Assembly: GCA_043801235.1 (NCBI GenBank)
Contig: JAZDMF010000035.1
Span: 1 to 20,756, forward strand
Source: DAOQAK01 sp043801235
GTDB lineage: Bacteria; Bacteroidota; Bacteroidia; Bacteroidales; CG2-30-32-10
Reading direction: 5' to 3'
Length of the DNA: 20,756 bases
How positions within the stretch are numbered: position 1 is the stretch's first letter; each line of letters starts with the position of its first letter. Below, in pieces: positions 1-8,100 of the stretch. Made by a program: the position numbers and the translations under genes. The notes beneath the pieces are model-generated. The model saw only the letters and a program-made list of their open reading frames with translations. It was not told the DNA's origin and did no database searches.

Positions 1-180
1 ATGAATGTAAAAGGTGACCTTATTGAAAAAACAACAACAGGAAACAAGTTGACTGCTGATATGATTAAACTTATCAACGCTGGCACCAAAGGAACAAAAG
101 TTTATCTTGAATCTATTAAAGCTGTCGGTCCTGATGGATCAACTCGTACCCTTTCTCCCATTAACTTAAAACTATTATAA
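1..180 (+). CDS. gldM: GldM, C-terminal end (partial)
   Basis: The reading frame is open from the first base of the window and ends at a TAA at 178-180, giving 59 residues. The gene starts upstream, so the ATG at position 1 is probably an internal methionine. The tail, with an IKAVGPDGSTRTLSPINLKL-type ending, resembles the extreme C-terminus of GldM/PorM, and the next gene is gldN, which matches the usual gldKLMN order. GldM is an inner-membrane-anchored periplasmic protein. With GldL it forms the proton-driven motor of the type IX secretion system, and its C-terminal domain reaches toward the GldK/GldN ring. Identification rests on this short tail plus gene order, so it is good but not certain. 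The stop lies 25 bases before the gldN start, suggesting co-transcription. Confidence 0.8.
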   Translation: MNVKGDLIEKTTTGNKLTADMIKLINAGTKGTKVYLESIKAVGPDGSTRTLSPINLKLL

Positions 181-194
181 GCATATTGTTTATT

Positions 195-201
195 AAGGAG
201 G
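195..201 (+). promoter_or_regulatory. Strong Shine-Dalgarno before gldN
   Basis: AAGGAGG lies four bases before the ATG at 206. Bacteroidota genes usually lack a strong Shine-Dalgarno sequence, so this near-perfect match both fixes the start and suggests efficient translation of the first gldN copy. Confidence 0.7.
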
Positions 202-205
202 AATT

Positions 206-1057
206 ATGTTAAAAATAAAAATTTTAATGCTGGCAATACTGGGATCAATGCTCGGTTCATTTAGCATTAAAGCCCAGGTAATGGATAGTCCGCCCAATGA
301 TGGGGTGTATGAAAAAATCCATACCGAAAATCGCATACCAATTCCTTATTCTCCGCTAAGGGAAGCCGATGCTTTCTGGACGAAACGTATATGGAGGGTT
401 ATTGATATGCGTGAAAAAATTAATCATCCGTTTTACTATCCTACTACTGAATTAAATGGCAGAAGAAGCATTATGCAGGTTCTTCTCGATGCTATTGAAG
501 AAGGAAGCATTACCGCATATGATGCACAAAGTGACGAATTCCTGATCCCTTTTACTTACGATGAGATAATGAAAAGCCTCAACGTTAAGGATACACTTTC
601 TTTTACAAGAACAGAGCCTCCTTATGATACATATGATTCCGTTATCGATATTCCTTTTGACCCCACTTTTGTGAAACAAATAAGGGTTAAGGAAGACTGG
701 TTCTTTGACAAGCAGCGTTCTGTTCTTGATGTACGAATCCTTGGATTATGCCCTATAACAGAAGAATACGATGTTGACGGAGAACTTAAGGGATACCATC
801 CTTTATTCTGGGTATATTTTCCGGAAGCAAGGAAAGTTTTTGCCACGGCTGAAGTTTTCAACCGGTTCAACGATGCCGAAAGAAGAACATACGACGATAT
901 TTTCTATAAAAGACTGTTCGGAAGTTATGTTTATAAAGAAACGAATGTTTACGACCGCAAAATCATGGAATACGCCAAAGGCATGGACGCCCTGCTTGAA
1001 TCGGAAAGAATAAAAGACGATATCTTCATTCTGGAGCACGACCTCTGGGAATATTAA
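206..1057 (+). CDS. gldN: GldN/PorN, T9SS ring protein, first copy
   Basis: The protein has 283 residues. An N-terminal hydrophobic segment ending in Ala-Gln (about residues 1-24) is a Sec signal peptide, so the protein is periplasmic. The family signature is clear: READAFWTKRIWRVIDMREK, then FYYPTT, EDWFFDKQRSV, CPITEEYD, FNRFND and the closing ESERIKDDIF region. In known systems GldN/PorN binds the lipoprotein GldK/PorK to build the large periplasmic ring of the type IX secretion system, and GldM contacts that ring. The gene follows gldM by 25 bases. A paralogue follows at 1133, as with gldN/gldO of Flavobacterium johnsoniae. The two copies agree at roughly 60-65% of positions by eye. This copy has a longer stretch (about residues 25-45) between the signal peptide and the conserved core. 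Confidence 0.93.
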   Translation: MLKIKILMLAILGSMLGSFSIKAQVMDSPPNDGVYEKIHTENRIPIPYSPLREADAFWTKRIWRVIDMREKINHPFYYPTTELNGRRSIMQVLLDAIEEGSITAYDAQSDEFLIPFTYDEIMKSLNVKDTLSFTRTEPPYDTYDSVIDIPFDPTFVKQIRVKEDWFFDKQRSVLDVRILGLCPITEEYDVDGELKGYHPLFWVYFPEARKVFATAEVFNRFNDAERRTYDDIFYKRLFGSYVYKETNVYDRKIMEYAKGMDALLESERIKDDIFILEHDLWEY

Positions 1058-1073
1058 GAAAAAAAAATTCTGT

Positions 1074-1106
1074 AACTCCTCATAACAATATGGGGAGTTT
1101 TTTTTT
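1074..1106 (+). terminator. Hairpin and T-tract between the two gldN copies
   Basis: AACTCCTC at 1074-1081 pairs with GGGGAGTT at 1092-1099 (8 bp, one G-U) around a 10-base loop, and a run of nine T covers 1098-1106. This has the form of an intrinsic terminator. Because the next gldN copy starts only 27 bases later, it may act as a partial terminator that lowers expression of the second copy. Confidence 0.65.
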
Positions 1107-1132
1107 CGTTTATTCTATAAAAGAGGAACGCA

Positions 1133-1930
1133 ATGAAAACACTATCGATTTTTGTTTTGCTTCTTCTACCCCAGATTTTTTCAGCACAAGTTTTAACAGG
1201 CCAAAAGACACCCGTACCATTAGTTCCGGTCAGGGAAGCGGATGTTTTCTGGAGCAAACGCATTTGGCGCGTAATTGACATGCGGGAAAAAATAAACCAG
1301 CCTTTTTATTACCCGACTACGAAACTTGTAAACCTGGAGAGTTTTATGCAAATGCTTCTGGATGCCCTGCAGGATTCTCTTCTTACTGCCTATGACCCTG
1401 CAAGCGATGAATTCCTCGTACCGATTTCGTACGATCAGATTATGAATATGCTCTCAACAACCGATACTGTTACCTTTCCAAGCCCCGATCCGCCATACTA
1501 CGATATTGATACTGTAATCACCATTCCTTTTGATCCGACAACAGTAAAGAAAATAAGGATAAAGGAGGACTGGTTTTTTGACAAGCAACGTTCGGTGATG
1601 GATGCAAGGATCATCGGCATCTGCCCTATAACCGAGGAATACGATGATGAAGGGGAACTGAAAGGATATAAGCCTCTTTTCTGGATATACTATCCGCAGG
1701 CACGCTATGTGTTTGTTCAGCATGATGTATTCAACCGGTACAATGATGCGGCAAGATTAACTTACGACGATCTTTTTTTAAGCCGTTTTTTCGGAAGCTA
1801 TATATATAAGGAATCGAATGTATTTGACCGCAAGGTTTCGGAATACGCAAAAGGCATGGATGCCGTTCTCGAATCGGAGCGGATAAAAGAAGATATTTTC
1901 CTGACAGAAAGCGACCTCTGGGAATACTGA
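1133..1930 (+). CDS. GldN-type protein, second copy (GldN/GldO paralogue)
   Basis: The protein has 265 residues with a Sec signal peptide of about 19 residues ending SAQ. It repeats the GldN core: READVFWSKRIWRVIDMREK, FYYPTT, EDWFFDKQRSV, CPITEEYDDEGELKGY, and a tail ending SDLWEY exactly where the first copy ends HDLWEY. The ATG at 1133 is preceded by a modest GAGG at 1123-1126, weaker than the signal of the first copy. By analogy with GldO of Flavobacterium johnsoniae this is a partly redundant ring subunit of the type IX secretion system. Which copy is the functional orthologue cannot be told from sequence. Divergence is greatest in the middle, where first-copy GRRSIMQ is replaced by NLESFMQ, and around the proline-rich PPYY stretch. 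Transcription may depend on read-through of the hairpin just upstream. Confidence 0.9.
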   Translation: MKTLSIFVLLLLPQIFSAQVLTGQKTPVPLVPVREADVFWSKRIWRVIDMREKINQPFYYPTTKLVNLESFMQMLLDALQDSLLTAYDPASDEFLVPISYDQIMNMLSTTDTVTFPSPDPPYYDIDTVITIPFDPTTVKKIRIKEDWFFDKQRSVMDARIIGICPITEEYDDEGELKGYKPLFWIYYPQARYVFVQHDVFNRYNDAARLTYDDLFLSRFFGSYIYKESNVFDRKVSEYAKGMDAVLESERIKEDIFLTESDLWEY

Positions 1931-1968
1931 TGAAACAGGATAAGAACATATCAGCTTACGGGCAGACT

Positions 1969-2083
1969 AAGTCCAAAATCCCAAATTCAAAGTACCAAAT
2001 TCAAAAAGGTTTTACGTGGAGAATTATGATTTTGTCCGCCAATATTTGGCTGATTGGAGCTTTGGGCTTTGAGCTTGGGACTT
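1969..2083 (+). repeat. Heptanucleotide repeat element, locus 1 (inverted arms)
   Basis: The left arm at 1969-2003 is five consecutive 7-base units: AAGTCCA, AAATCCC, AAATTCA, AAGTACC, AAATTCA. The right arm at 2054-2083 is TTGGAGC, TTTGGGC, TTTGAGC, TTGGGAC, TT. The reverse complement of the right arm (AAGTCCC, AAGCTCA, AAGCCCA, AAGCTCC) matches the left arm unit by unit, so the whole can fold as an imperfect long hairpin with a loop of about 50 bases. It fills most of the 280-base gap after the second gldN copy. Confidence 0.75.
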
Positions 2084-2159
2084 TAAAATGAGGAAATTCA
2101 TCCAAAGCGCAGTATAATAAAAAAATTTTCTGATTTATAATAAATAAATTGAAAAAAAC

Positions 2160-2190
2160 TTGCATAAGCCTGCAGGGATTATTACTTTTA
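2160..2190 (+). promoter_or_regulatory. Candidate promoter for the 2211 gene
   Basis: TTG at 2160-2162 and TACTTTTA at 2183-2190 are separated by 20 bases. This fits the Bacteroidota pattern TTG-N17/23-TAnnTTTG except for the last base. It would give a leader of roughly 15 bases. Confidence 0.4.
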
Positions 2191-2210
2191 TTTCCTCAAA
2201 TTTTTAGCCT

Positions 2211-2714
2211 ATGAAAAAGACTCCGACATTCGTTTTATTATTCAGCATTATCTGCGCTTCGGCTATAACTGTAAAAGCACAGTATCTTACCGGAATAGGT
2301 GCAACACTTGGCTTGTACGGCCGCGGCCTCACTATTATTCAGTATTTTGCGCCCAAGGATCGCGGGGCTGCAGATTTCCTTATTACCAACCAGTTCAAGG
2401 GCTATGTTTTTACCGGCTTGTACGAAATACATAATCCCAACCACAGCGAAAGAATTGAAGTTGCCAATGTGGGTTTTTTTGCAGGGATAGGCGGACATGC
2501 GGGAGCTGTTACCGCAACCGAGTATAAAAATGTAAACACAACCAAGAAAAAAATATTTGTTGTCGGCATCGATGTTATTGCCGGTGTCGAATGGAAATTG
2601 CCGCATATACCCCTGCTTTTAAGTATCAATGCCAAACCTTTTCTTGATTTGAACTATATCAAACAACAGCCCGACTGGCTTGACGCAGCCATCACTCTGC
2701 GATTGTTATTTTAA
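2211..2714 (+). CDS. Small exported protein, probable outer-membrane beta-barrel
   Basis: The protein has 167 residues. The first 24 residues (MKKTPTF... ending VKAQ) form a Sec signal peptide. The mature part alternates hydrophobic and polar residues in short strands separated by turns, is rich in glycine (GIGATLGLYGRG, FFAGIGGHAG), and ends in LRLLF, a C-terminal phenylalanine typical of proteins inserted by the BAM complex. These features suggest a small beta-barrel outer-membrane protein of about 8 strands. I do not recognise the family. It is probably its own transcription unit: a promoter-like site precedes it and a strong terminator follows. Its position after the gldN copies could hint at a link to secretion, but a repeat element lies between them and nothing else ties them together. 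Confidence 0.7.
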   Translation: MKKTPTFVLLFSIICASAITVKAQYLTGIGATLGLYGRGLTIIQYFAPKDRGAADFLITNQFKGYVFTGLYEIHNPNHSERIEVANVGFFAGIGGHAGAVTATEYKNVNTTKKKIFVVGIDVIAGVEWKLPHIPLLLSINAKPFLDLNYIKQQPDWLDAAITLRLLF

Positions 2715-2734
2715 GATTTCTATTCAATATTTCA

Positions 2735-2766
2735 GAAACCGTAAATCATTTTGCGGTTTTTTTTTT
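2735..2766 (+). terminator. Intrinsic terminator after the 2211 gene
   Basis: AACCGTAAA at 2737-2745 pairs with TTTGCGGTT at 2750-2758 (9 bp, one G-U) around the 4-base loop TCAT, and ten T follow from 2757 to 2766. It lies 20 bases past the stop codon and just before recG. Confidence 0.8.
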
Positions 2767-2773
2767 ATTTTTG
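2766..2773 (+). promoter_or_regulatory. Candidate -7 box for recG, overlapping the terminator T-tract
   Basis: TATTTTTG is a full match to TAnnTTTG, 11 bases before the recG ATG at 2785. No TTG lies at the expected distance upstream, so the promoter is only half supported. If used, the recG leader would be only a few bases long. Confidence 0.3.
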
Positions 2774-2784
2774 TTAATTCAATT

Positions 2785-4890
2785 ATGCCACACATTACCG
2801 AAACACCCATAGAATACCTTAAAGGCGTTGGCCCCCAAAGGGCTGAAATGCTGAAAAAAGAATTGGGGGTTTTTGCTTTCGGTGATCTGGTACAATACTA
2901 TCCTTTCAGGTACATCGACCGGAGCCGCTTTTTTAAAGTAAATGAAATCAGCGGCGACATGCCGTATGTTCAGTTAAAAGGCTTTATCGATCATATAAAT
3001 TTTGTCGGCGGCGGGAAAAAAATTATCCGCATGACAGCACGTTTCCGTGATGAGACAGGTTCTCTGGAACTCATCTGGTTCAATGGTTTCAAATGGCTGA
3101 AAGATAAATACAAGCCCAATATTGAATATACAGTGTTCGGAAAACCCACAATCTTCAGTGGCAAATACAATATTGCTCATCCTGAAATAGAAGATCCCGC
3201 AGAGCAGGATGCACCTATTTCCTTTAACCTCCAGGCATTTTATAATTCCTCGGAAAAGCTGAAATCAAAAGGACTCGACAGCAGGGGCATCAGCAAGCTA
3301 ATGAAAGCCCTGCTGCCACAGCTAAAGGGCATGTTGTCCGAAACCCTTTCGCAGCAACTCATTCAGGCTTTAAAACTGATTCCGCATGAAGAGTCCCTTT
3401 TTCAAATTCATTTTCCGGAAAGCCGGGAAATGCTGCAGAAAGCACAATTACGCCTGAAATTTGAAGAACTTTTCTTTGTTCAGTTGCGACTGATAAAACT
3501 CAAACTTCTCCGTGCTGAGAAATTTTCAGGAAATAAGTTTTCAACGGTCGGTGATTACTTTAATGAATTTTATAAAAACCATCTTCCCTTTCCTCTTACA
3601 AACGCGCAGAAAAAAGTTATCAAAGAAATACGTAATGATATTGGCTCCGGAAAACAGATGAACCGTTTGCTTCAGGGTGATGTGGGCAGTGGTAAAACCA
3701 TCGTTGCATTAATGTGCATGCTCATTGCTCTTGATAACGGTTACCAGGCCTGCATTATGGCGCCCACTGAAATACTGGCAATGCAGCATCTAACTAGTAT
3801 TTCAAAACTTCTTGAGAAAACAGATATATCAGTAAAGTTGCTTACCGGAAGTACAAAATCGGCACAGCGGAAAAAAATATTGCAGGAACTGGAAAGCGGA
3901 GATTTAAAAATTCTTATCGGAACACATGCCCTGCTTGAAGAAAATGTAAAATTTTTAAATCTTGGTTTTGTTGTAATTGATGAACAGCACAGATTTGGCG
4001 TTGCACAACGCGCCCGCATGTGGCTGAAGAATGATATTCCTCCACACGTACTTGTTATGACCGCCACTCCAATTCCCCGCACACTGGCCATGACATTGTA
4101 CGGCGACCTTGATGTTTCGGTCATTGATGAACTTCCTCCGGGCCGTAAACCTGTTAAAACTGTTCATTTCAGGGAGAGCGACCGTTTGCGCGTTTTCGGT
4201 TTCATGAAAAACCAGATAAAAGAAGGAAGACAGATTTATGTTGTTTATCCTCTTATTTACGAATCGGAATCGCTCGACCTGAAACACCTGATGGAAGGAT
4301 ATGATGTAATTGTCAGGGAATTCCCGCTGCCTCAGTATGCCGTGAGCATAATGCACGGACAAATGAAAACCCCCGATAAGGAATATGAAATGCAGCGATT
4401 CATCAAAGGTGAAACCAACATTATGGTTGCAACCACTGTAATTGAAGTGGGTGTTGATATTCCCAATGCATCGGTAATGGTGATTGAAAATGCCGAACGC
4501 TTTGGATTGCCGCAACTGCACCAGTTACGCGGCCGCGTAGGAAGAGGCGCCGATCAGTCGTACTGCATTTTAATGACAGGCGATAAAGTTACTTCTGATG
4601 GCAGAAAACGCATCGAGACCATGCTGCGCACCACCGATGGTTTTGAAATTGCTGAATCTGATTTGCGTTTGCGCGGTCCCGGCGATATTGAAGGAACACA
4701 GCAAAGCGGAATACTCGACCTGAAAATTGCTGACATTGTAAAAGATGAAAAACTTCTTCATTACGCAAGGAAAACTGCTATTGAAATTTTAGATAAAGAT
4801 CCTTCTCTGTCAAATCCTGAAAATATTCCGGTTGCCCGCAGGCTTTCAGAAATACAAAAAGAAAAAACAAACTGGAGCAGGATCAGCTGA
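2785..4890 (+). CDS. recG: ATP-dependent DNA helicase RecG
   Basis: RecG remodels stalled replication forks and Holliday junctions using ATP and acts in DNA repair in the cytoplasm. The ATG at 2785 gives 701 residues, the usual RecG length. The frame is open further up to an ATG at 2680, but those 35 extra residues overlap the previous gene and its terminator and do not look like RecG, so the downstream start is preferred. The N-terminus TPIEYLKGVGPQRAEML is the typical wedge-domain start. Walker A is GDVGSGKT at residues 298-305 and the DExH box is DEQH at 399-402, followed by MTATPIPRTLAM and, in the second helicase lobe, HQLRGRVGRG. All key motifs are intact. The neighbours are unrelated, and a heptamer repeat element follows the stop. 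Confidence 0.97.
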   Translation: MPHITETPIEYLKGVGPQRAEMLKKELGVFAFGDLVQYYPFRYIDRSRFFKVNEISGDMPYVQLKGFIDHINFVGGGKKIIRMTARFRDETGSLELIWFNGFKWLKDKYKPNIEYTVFGKPTIFSGKYNIAHPEIEDPAEQDAPISFNLQAFYNSSEKLKSKGLDSRGISKLMKALLPQLKGMLSETLSQQLIQALKLIPHEESLFQIHFPESREMLQKAQLRLKFEELFFVQLRLIKLKLLRAEKFSGNKFSTVGDYFNEFYKNHLPFPLTNAQKKVIKEIRNDIGSGKQMNRLLQGDVGSGKTIVALMCMLIALDNGYQACIMAPTEILAMQHLTSISKLLEKTDISVKLLTGSTKSAQRKKILQELESGDLKILIGTHALLEENVKFLNLGFVVIDEQHRFGVAQRARMWLKNDIPPHVLVMTATPIPRTLAMTLYGDLDVSVIDELPPGRKPVKTVHFRESDRLRVFGFMKNQIKEGRQIYVVYPLIYESESLDLKHLMEGYDVIVREFPLPQYAVSIMHGQMKTPDKEYEMQRFIKGETNIMVATTVIEVGVDIPNASVMVIENAERFGLPQLHQLRGRVGRGADQSYCILMTGDKVTSDGRKRIETMLRTTDGFEIAESDLRLRGPGDIEGTQQSGILDLKIADIVKDEKLLHYARKTAIEILDKDPSLSNPENIPVARRLSEIQKEKTNWSRIS

Positions 4891-4902
4891 ATTCAGCTGA
4901 TA

Positions 4903-5001
4903 AAGGCCCAAGTCTCAAATTCCAAATTCCAAGCCCCAAATTCCAAGAGGATTTGTGCATAGTACCTGGGCTTTGGGCTTGGAGCAAGGAGACTGGGACT
5001 T
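4903..5001 (+). repeat. Heptanucleotide repeat element, locus 2 (inverted arms)
   Basis: The left arm at 4903-4944 is six 7-base units: AAGGCCC, AAGTCTC, AAATTCC, AAATTCC, AAGCCCC, AAATTCC. The right arm at 4967-5001 is TGGGCTT, TGGGCTT, GGAGCAA, GGAGACT, GGGACTT. Its reverse complement (AAGTCCC, AGTCTCC, TTGCTCC, AAGCCCA, AAGCCCA) is similar to the left arm in the same register. It is the same kind of element as 1969-2083, with a shared outer AAGTC unit and a shorter loop of 22 bases. It starts 13 bases after the recG stop. Confidence 0.78.
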
Positions 5002-5040
5002 AGTATTTCATTTAACGAGGGGGAAAAATCAGAAAAAAAT

Positions 5041-5071
5041 TTTGAATGTGCAAACAAATACCTTATCTTTA
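5041..5071 (+). promoter_or_regulatory. Candidate promoter for the 5161 surface protein
   Basis: TTTG at 5041-5044, a 19-base spacer, and TATCTTTA at 5064-5071 match the Bacteroidota promoter form except for the final base. It would give a leader of about 80 bases. Confidence 0.5.
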
Positions 5072-5160
5072 TAGGTTTGAAAGATTTATTCTTTCAGCCT
5101 TTCTGAATAAAATGTTTTTTGAAAACAGGTTTTCATTAAATATCCACTTAAACCAAAGTT

Positions 5161-8100
5161 ATGAAAACAAAAATACTTCTCAAAATCCCGTTATTGTTTT
5201 TCTTGTTATTTAATATAAGCATCACGAATGCTCAAATGCAGGAGGAATGGGTAAAATATAAAACTGGTCTGAACAATGGTTGGGCTTATGGAAGTGATAT
5301 TGCTATTGATGCTTATGGCAATATTTATGTAACTGGTGAATGCCAGAGAGACGACACCTCACGTAGTATTTTTCTGATAAAATATAATTCTGAGGGCGAC
5401 ACTATTTGGTCTACCATATATAATGGTGATGGAAACCCATTTGATTTAACAAGAAAAGTCCTTGTAAAAGATGGATTCGTTTATGTTTTTGGTAGAACAT
5501 ATTTAGATTCGACTTATCATAATTTGATCGTTTTTAAATATGATACACTTGGTGTATTGAAATGGTCAAGCGTATATCCGGTGTATTCGAATTTAACAAT
5601 CCCATTAGATCTCGCAGTGAGCGACAGTGGAAATGTTTACATAACTTGTATGGAAAATGTAACAATTAATAAATATTTTCTTACAATGAAATATGATTTA
5701 AATGGAAATATAAAATGGATAAATTCATATAGCACAAGTTGGGAGAGTGGGAATTATAATTGCAAAATTACCATTGATCAAAATGAAAATAGTTATATAG
5801 CATGTGTTGAATCACAGGATTCAGTTAATGTATTTTTAACTTTAAAATATAACTCTGCCGGAATACAGCAATGGAGTTCAATTTATACACATCCTGATGC
5901 AGTCACTGCAGTCACTGCCAATAGCAATTTCCCCTGCGGAATAGCTGTTGACACAGATGGCAATGTATATGTAGCGGGACGGTTCAGCTATACTAATACC
6001 GGTTACGATATGATTTTAATTAAGTATAATTCATCCGGTGATACTTTATGGACATCTATATATAACAGGCAAGACAATAGTGATGAAATGCCTGATGTTC
6101 TTTACGTAAGTTCAGATGGGAGTATTTATGTTGCAGGTATAAGTTTTTATTCTGATGCAGAAATGATCATTTTGAAATATGATTCTTCAGGGAACATTTT
6201 GAATACCGGAATATGTGAAAATATGCCAGCTAATGCATGGTATAATATAAAAGTGGATGATAATGGTAATGCTTATGCCAGCGGCGAAGTTTTTTTGACT
6301 CAAAACTTTGACAAATCATATATTTATTCAATTAAGTGCGATGTGGATGGAGAAAAACAATGGGATGCTACATTTACAGAAAGTAATGGGAATAACTTTT
6401 CTCAAGATATTGAAATTGACAATTACGGTAATTTATATGTTCTAGGCATTGTTACTTTACTAAATTGGACTAATCACAAAACCGCATTAATTAAATATTG
6501 TGAAGCATGCCGATCAATAATAACAGGCACTATATTCCAAGACATAAACGGTAATTGTGTAAAAGACACCAATGATGTTGGTTTATCCGGTTGGCTTGTA
6601 AAAGCTGAGCCCGGCCCTTATTATGGAACTACCGATTCAAGTGGCTATTATAATATTTTTGTGCCACAGGGAACCTTTACTGTCAGCAGGATACCTGATC
6701 TTTTCTGGCAGCAGATTTGTCCTTCATCCGTTTCTTACACAGTAATACTGGCCGATTCAGGCGATGTATCATTGAATAATAATTTTGCAGAACAAATTGA
6801 TATTTATTGTTCGCACCTTGAAGTGGACATAACTTCAGGAGCATTGAGGCCATGCATGAACACAATTTTTTCAGTAAATTACTGCAATACCGGTACTGTT
6901 TCAGTTGATAGTGTTTATATTGAAGTTGAATTTGATACAATTTTTACACCTGTCAGCAGTACTTTGCCGTGGAGTTCACAGAACAATAATATTTACACTT
7001 TTGATATTGGAACTCTTCAGGCAGGTCAGTGCGGTTCATTCCTGATTACAGCTCTTGTTTCGTGTTACGCAATACTTGGAAGCACTCATTGCACAGAAAC
7101 ATGGATATACCCTGATACTTCATGTTTCCCGAATGATTCCACATGGGATCATTCAAGTGTGGCTGTTGAAGGCGAATGTGTAAACGACAGCCTGGCTTGT
7201 TTTACAATATATAATACGGGCGATCCCGGCGCCGGAGACATGCAAAGTCCAGGCGAATATAGAATTTACGAAAACAATGTACTTGTTTATACCGGACAAT
7301 TCCAGCTTGCCGGAGGTGACAGCCTGATTATCTGCTGGCCAACCAATGGAAATGCCATAAGACTTGAAGCAGATCAGTCACCCGGACATCCCGGCAACAG
7401 CCATCCGCAGGAAACTATTGAGGATTGCGGCGACAGTACCGGCAATTCCCTTGGACAAATTATTTTGATTCCCGAAGATGATATGGATGATAATGTTGAA
7501 ATAGACTGCAAAGAAATAATTGGCTCCTGGGATCCAAATGAAAAATGGGTAAAACCTGTTGGCTTAACTCAAAACCATTATATTGATTCTGCTGATGTGC
7601 TTGAATACCAAATAAACTTTCAGAATACAGGAACCGATACGGCTTTTACAATAATAATCAGAGACACATTGTCACAGTATCTTGATGCCTCAACTGTAGT
7701 AGCGGGTGCAAGCAGTCATCCAAATACATTCAGAATCTATGGGCAGGGAATACTTGAATGGAGATTTGATCATGTTATGCTACCTGACAGCAATACAAAC
7801 GAACCAGCCAGCCACGGGTTTGTGAAGTTCAAAGTAAACCAGTCGACTGATAATATACAGGGAACTCTCATTGAAAACACAGCAGGAATTATTTTTGATT
7901 ATAATTCTCCCATGATTACTGATGTTGTGTGGAATATTGTTTATGATACAGTTTTTGTCACAACTGTTAAACCTGTATTAATTATCAATACAATTGAAGT
8001 GAATGTTTTCCCTAACCCTTTCAATGATTATACAACATTTGTTATTAAAGGCATGAACAAGAGTGAGCAATATAATTTGATACTCTATGACCTGATGGGA

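Noticed and set aside
1..1930. A new secretion system suggested by gldM and gldN
   Set aside because: These are standard type IX secretion and gliding components; only the duplication and its control are of interest.
2680..2784. A 35-residue N-terminal extension of RecG in an open frame
   Set aside because: It overlaps the end of the 2211 gene and its terminator, and the residues do not resemble RecG; the ATG at 2785 gives the normal start.
3955..4521. Minus-strand open frame of 188 residues inside recG
   Set aside because: It is a shadow of the well-conserved RecG helicase region; the product resembles nothing known.
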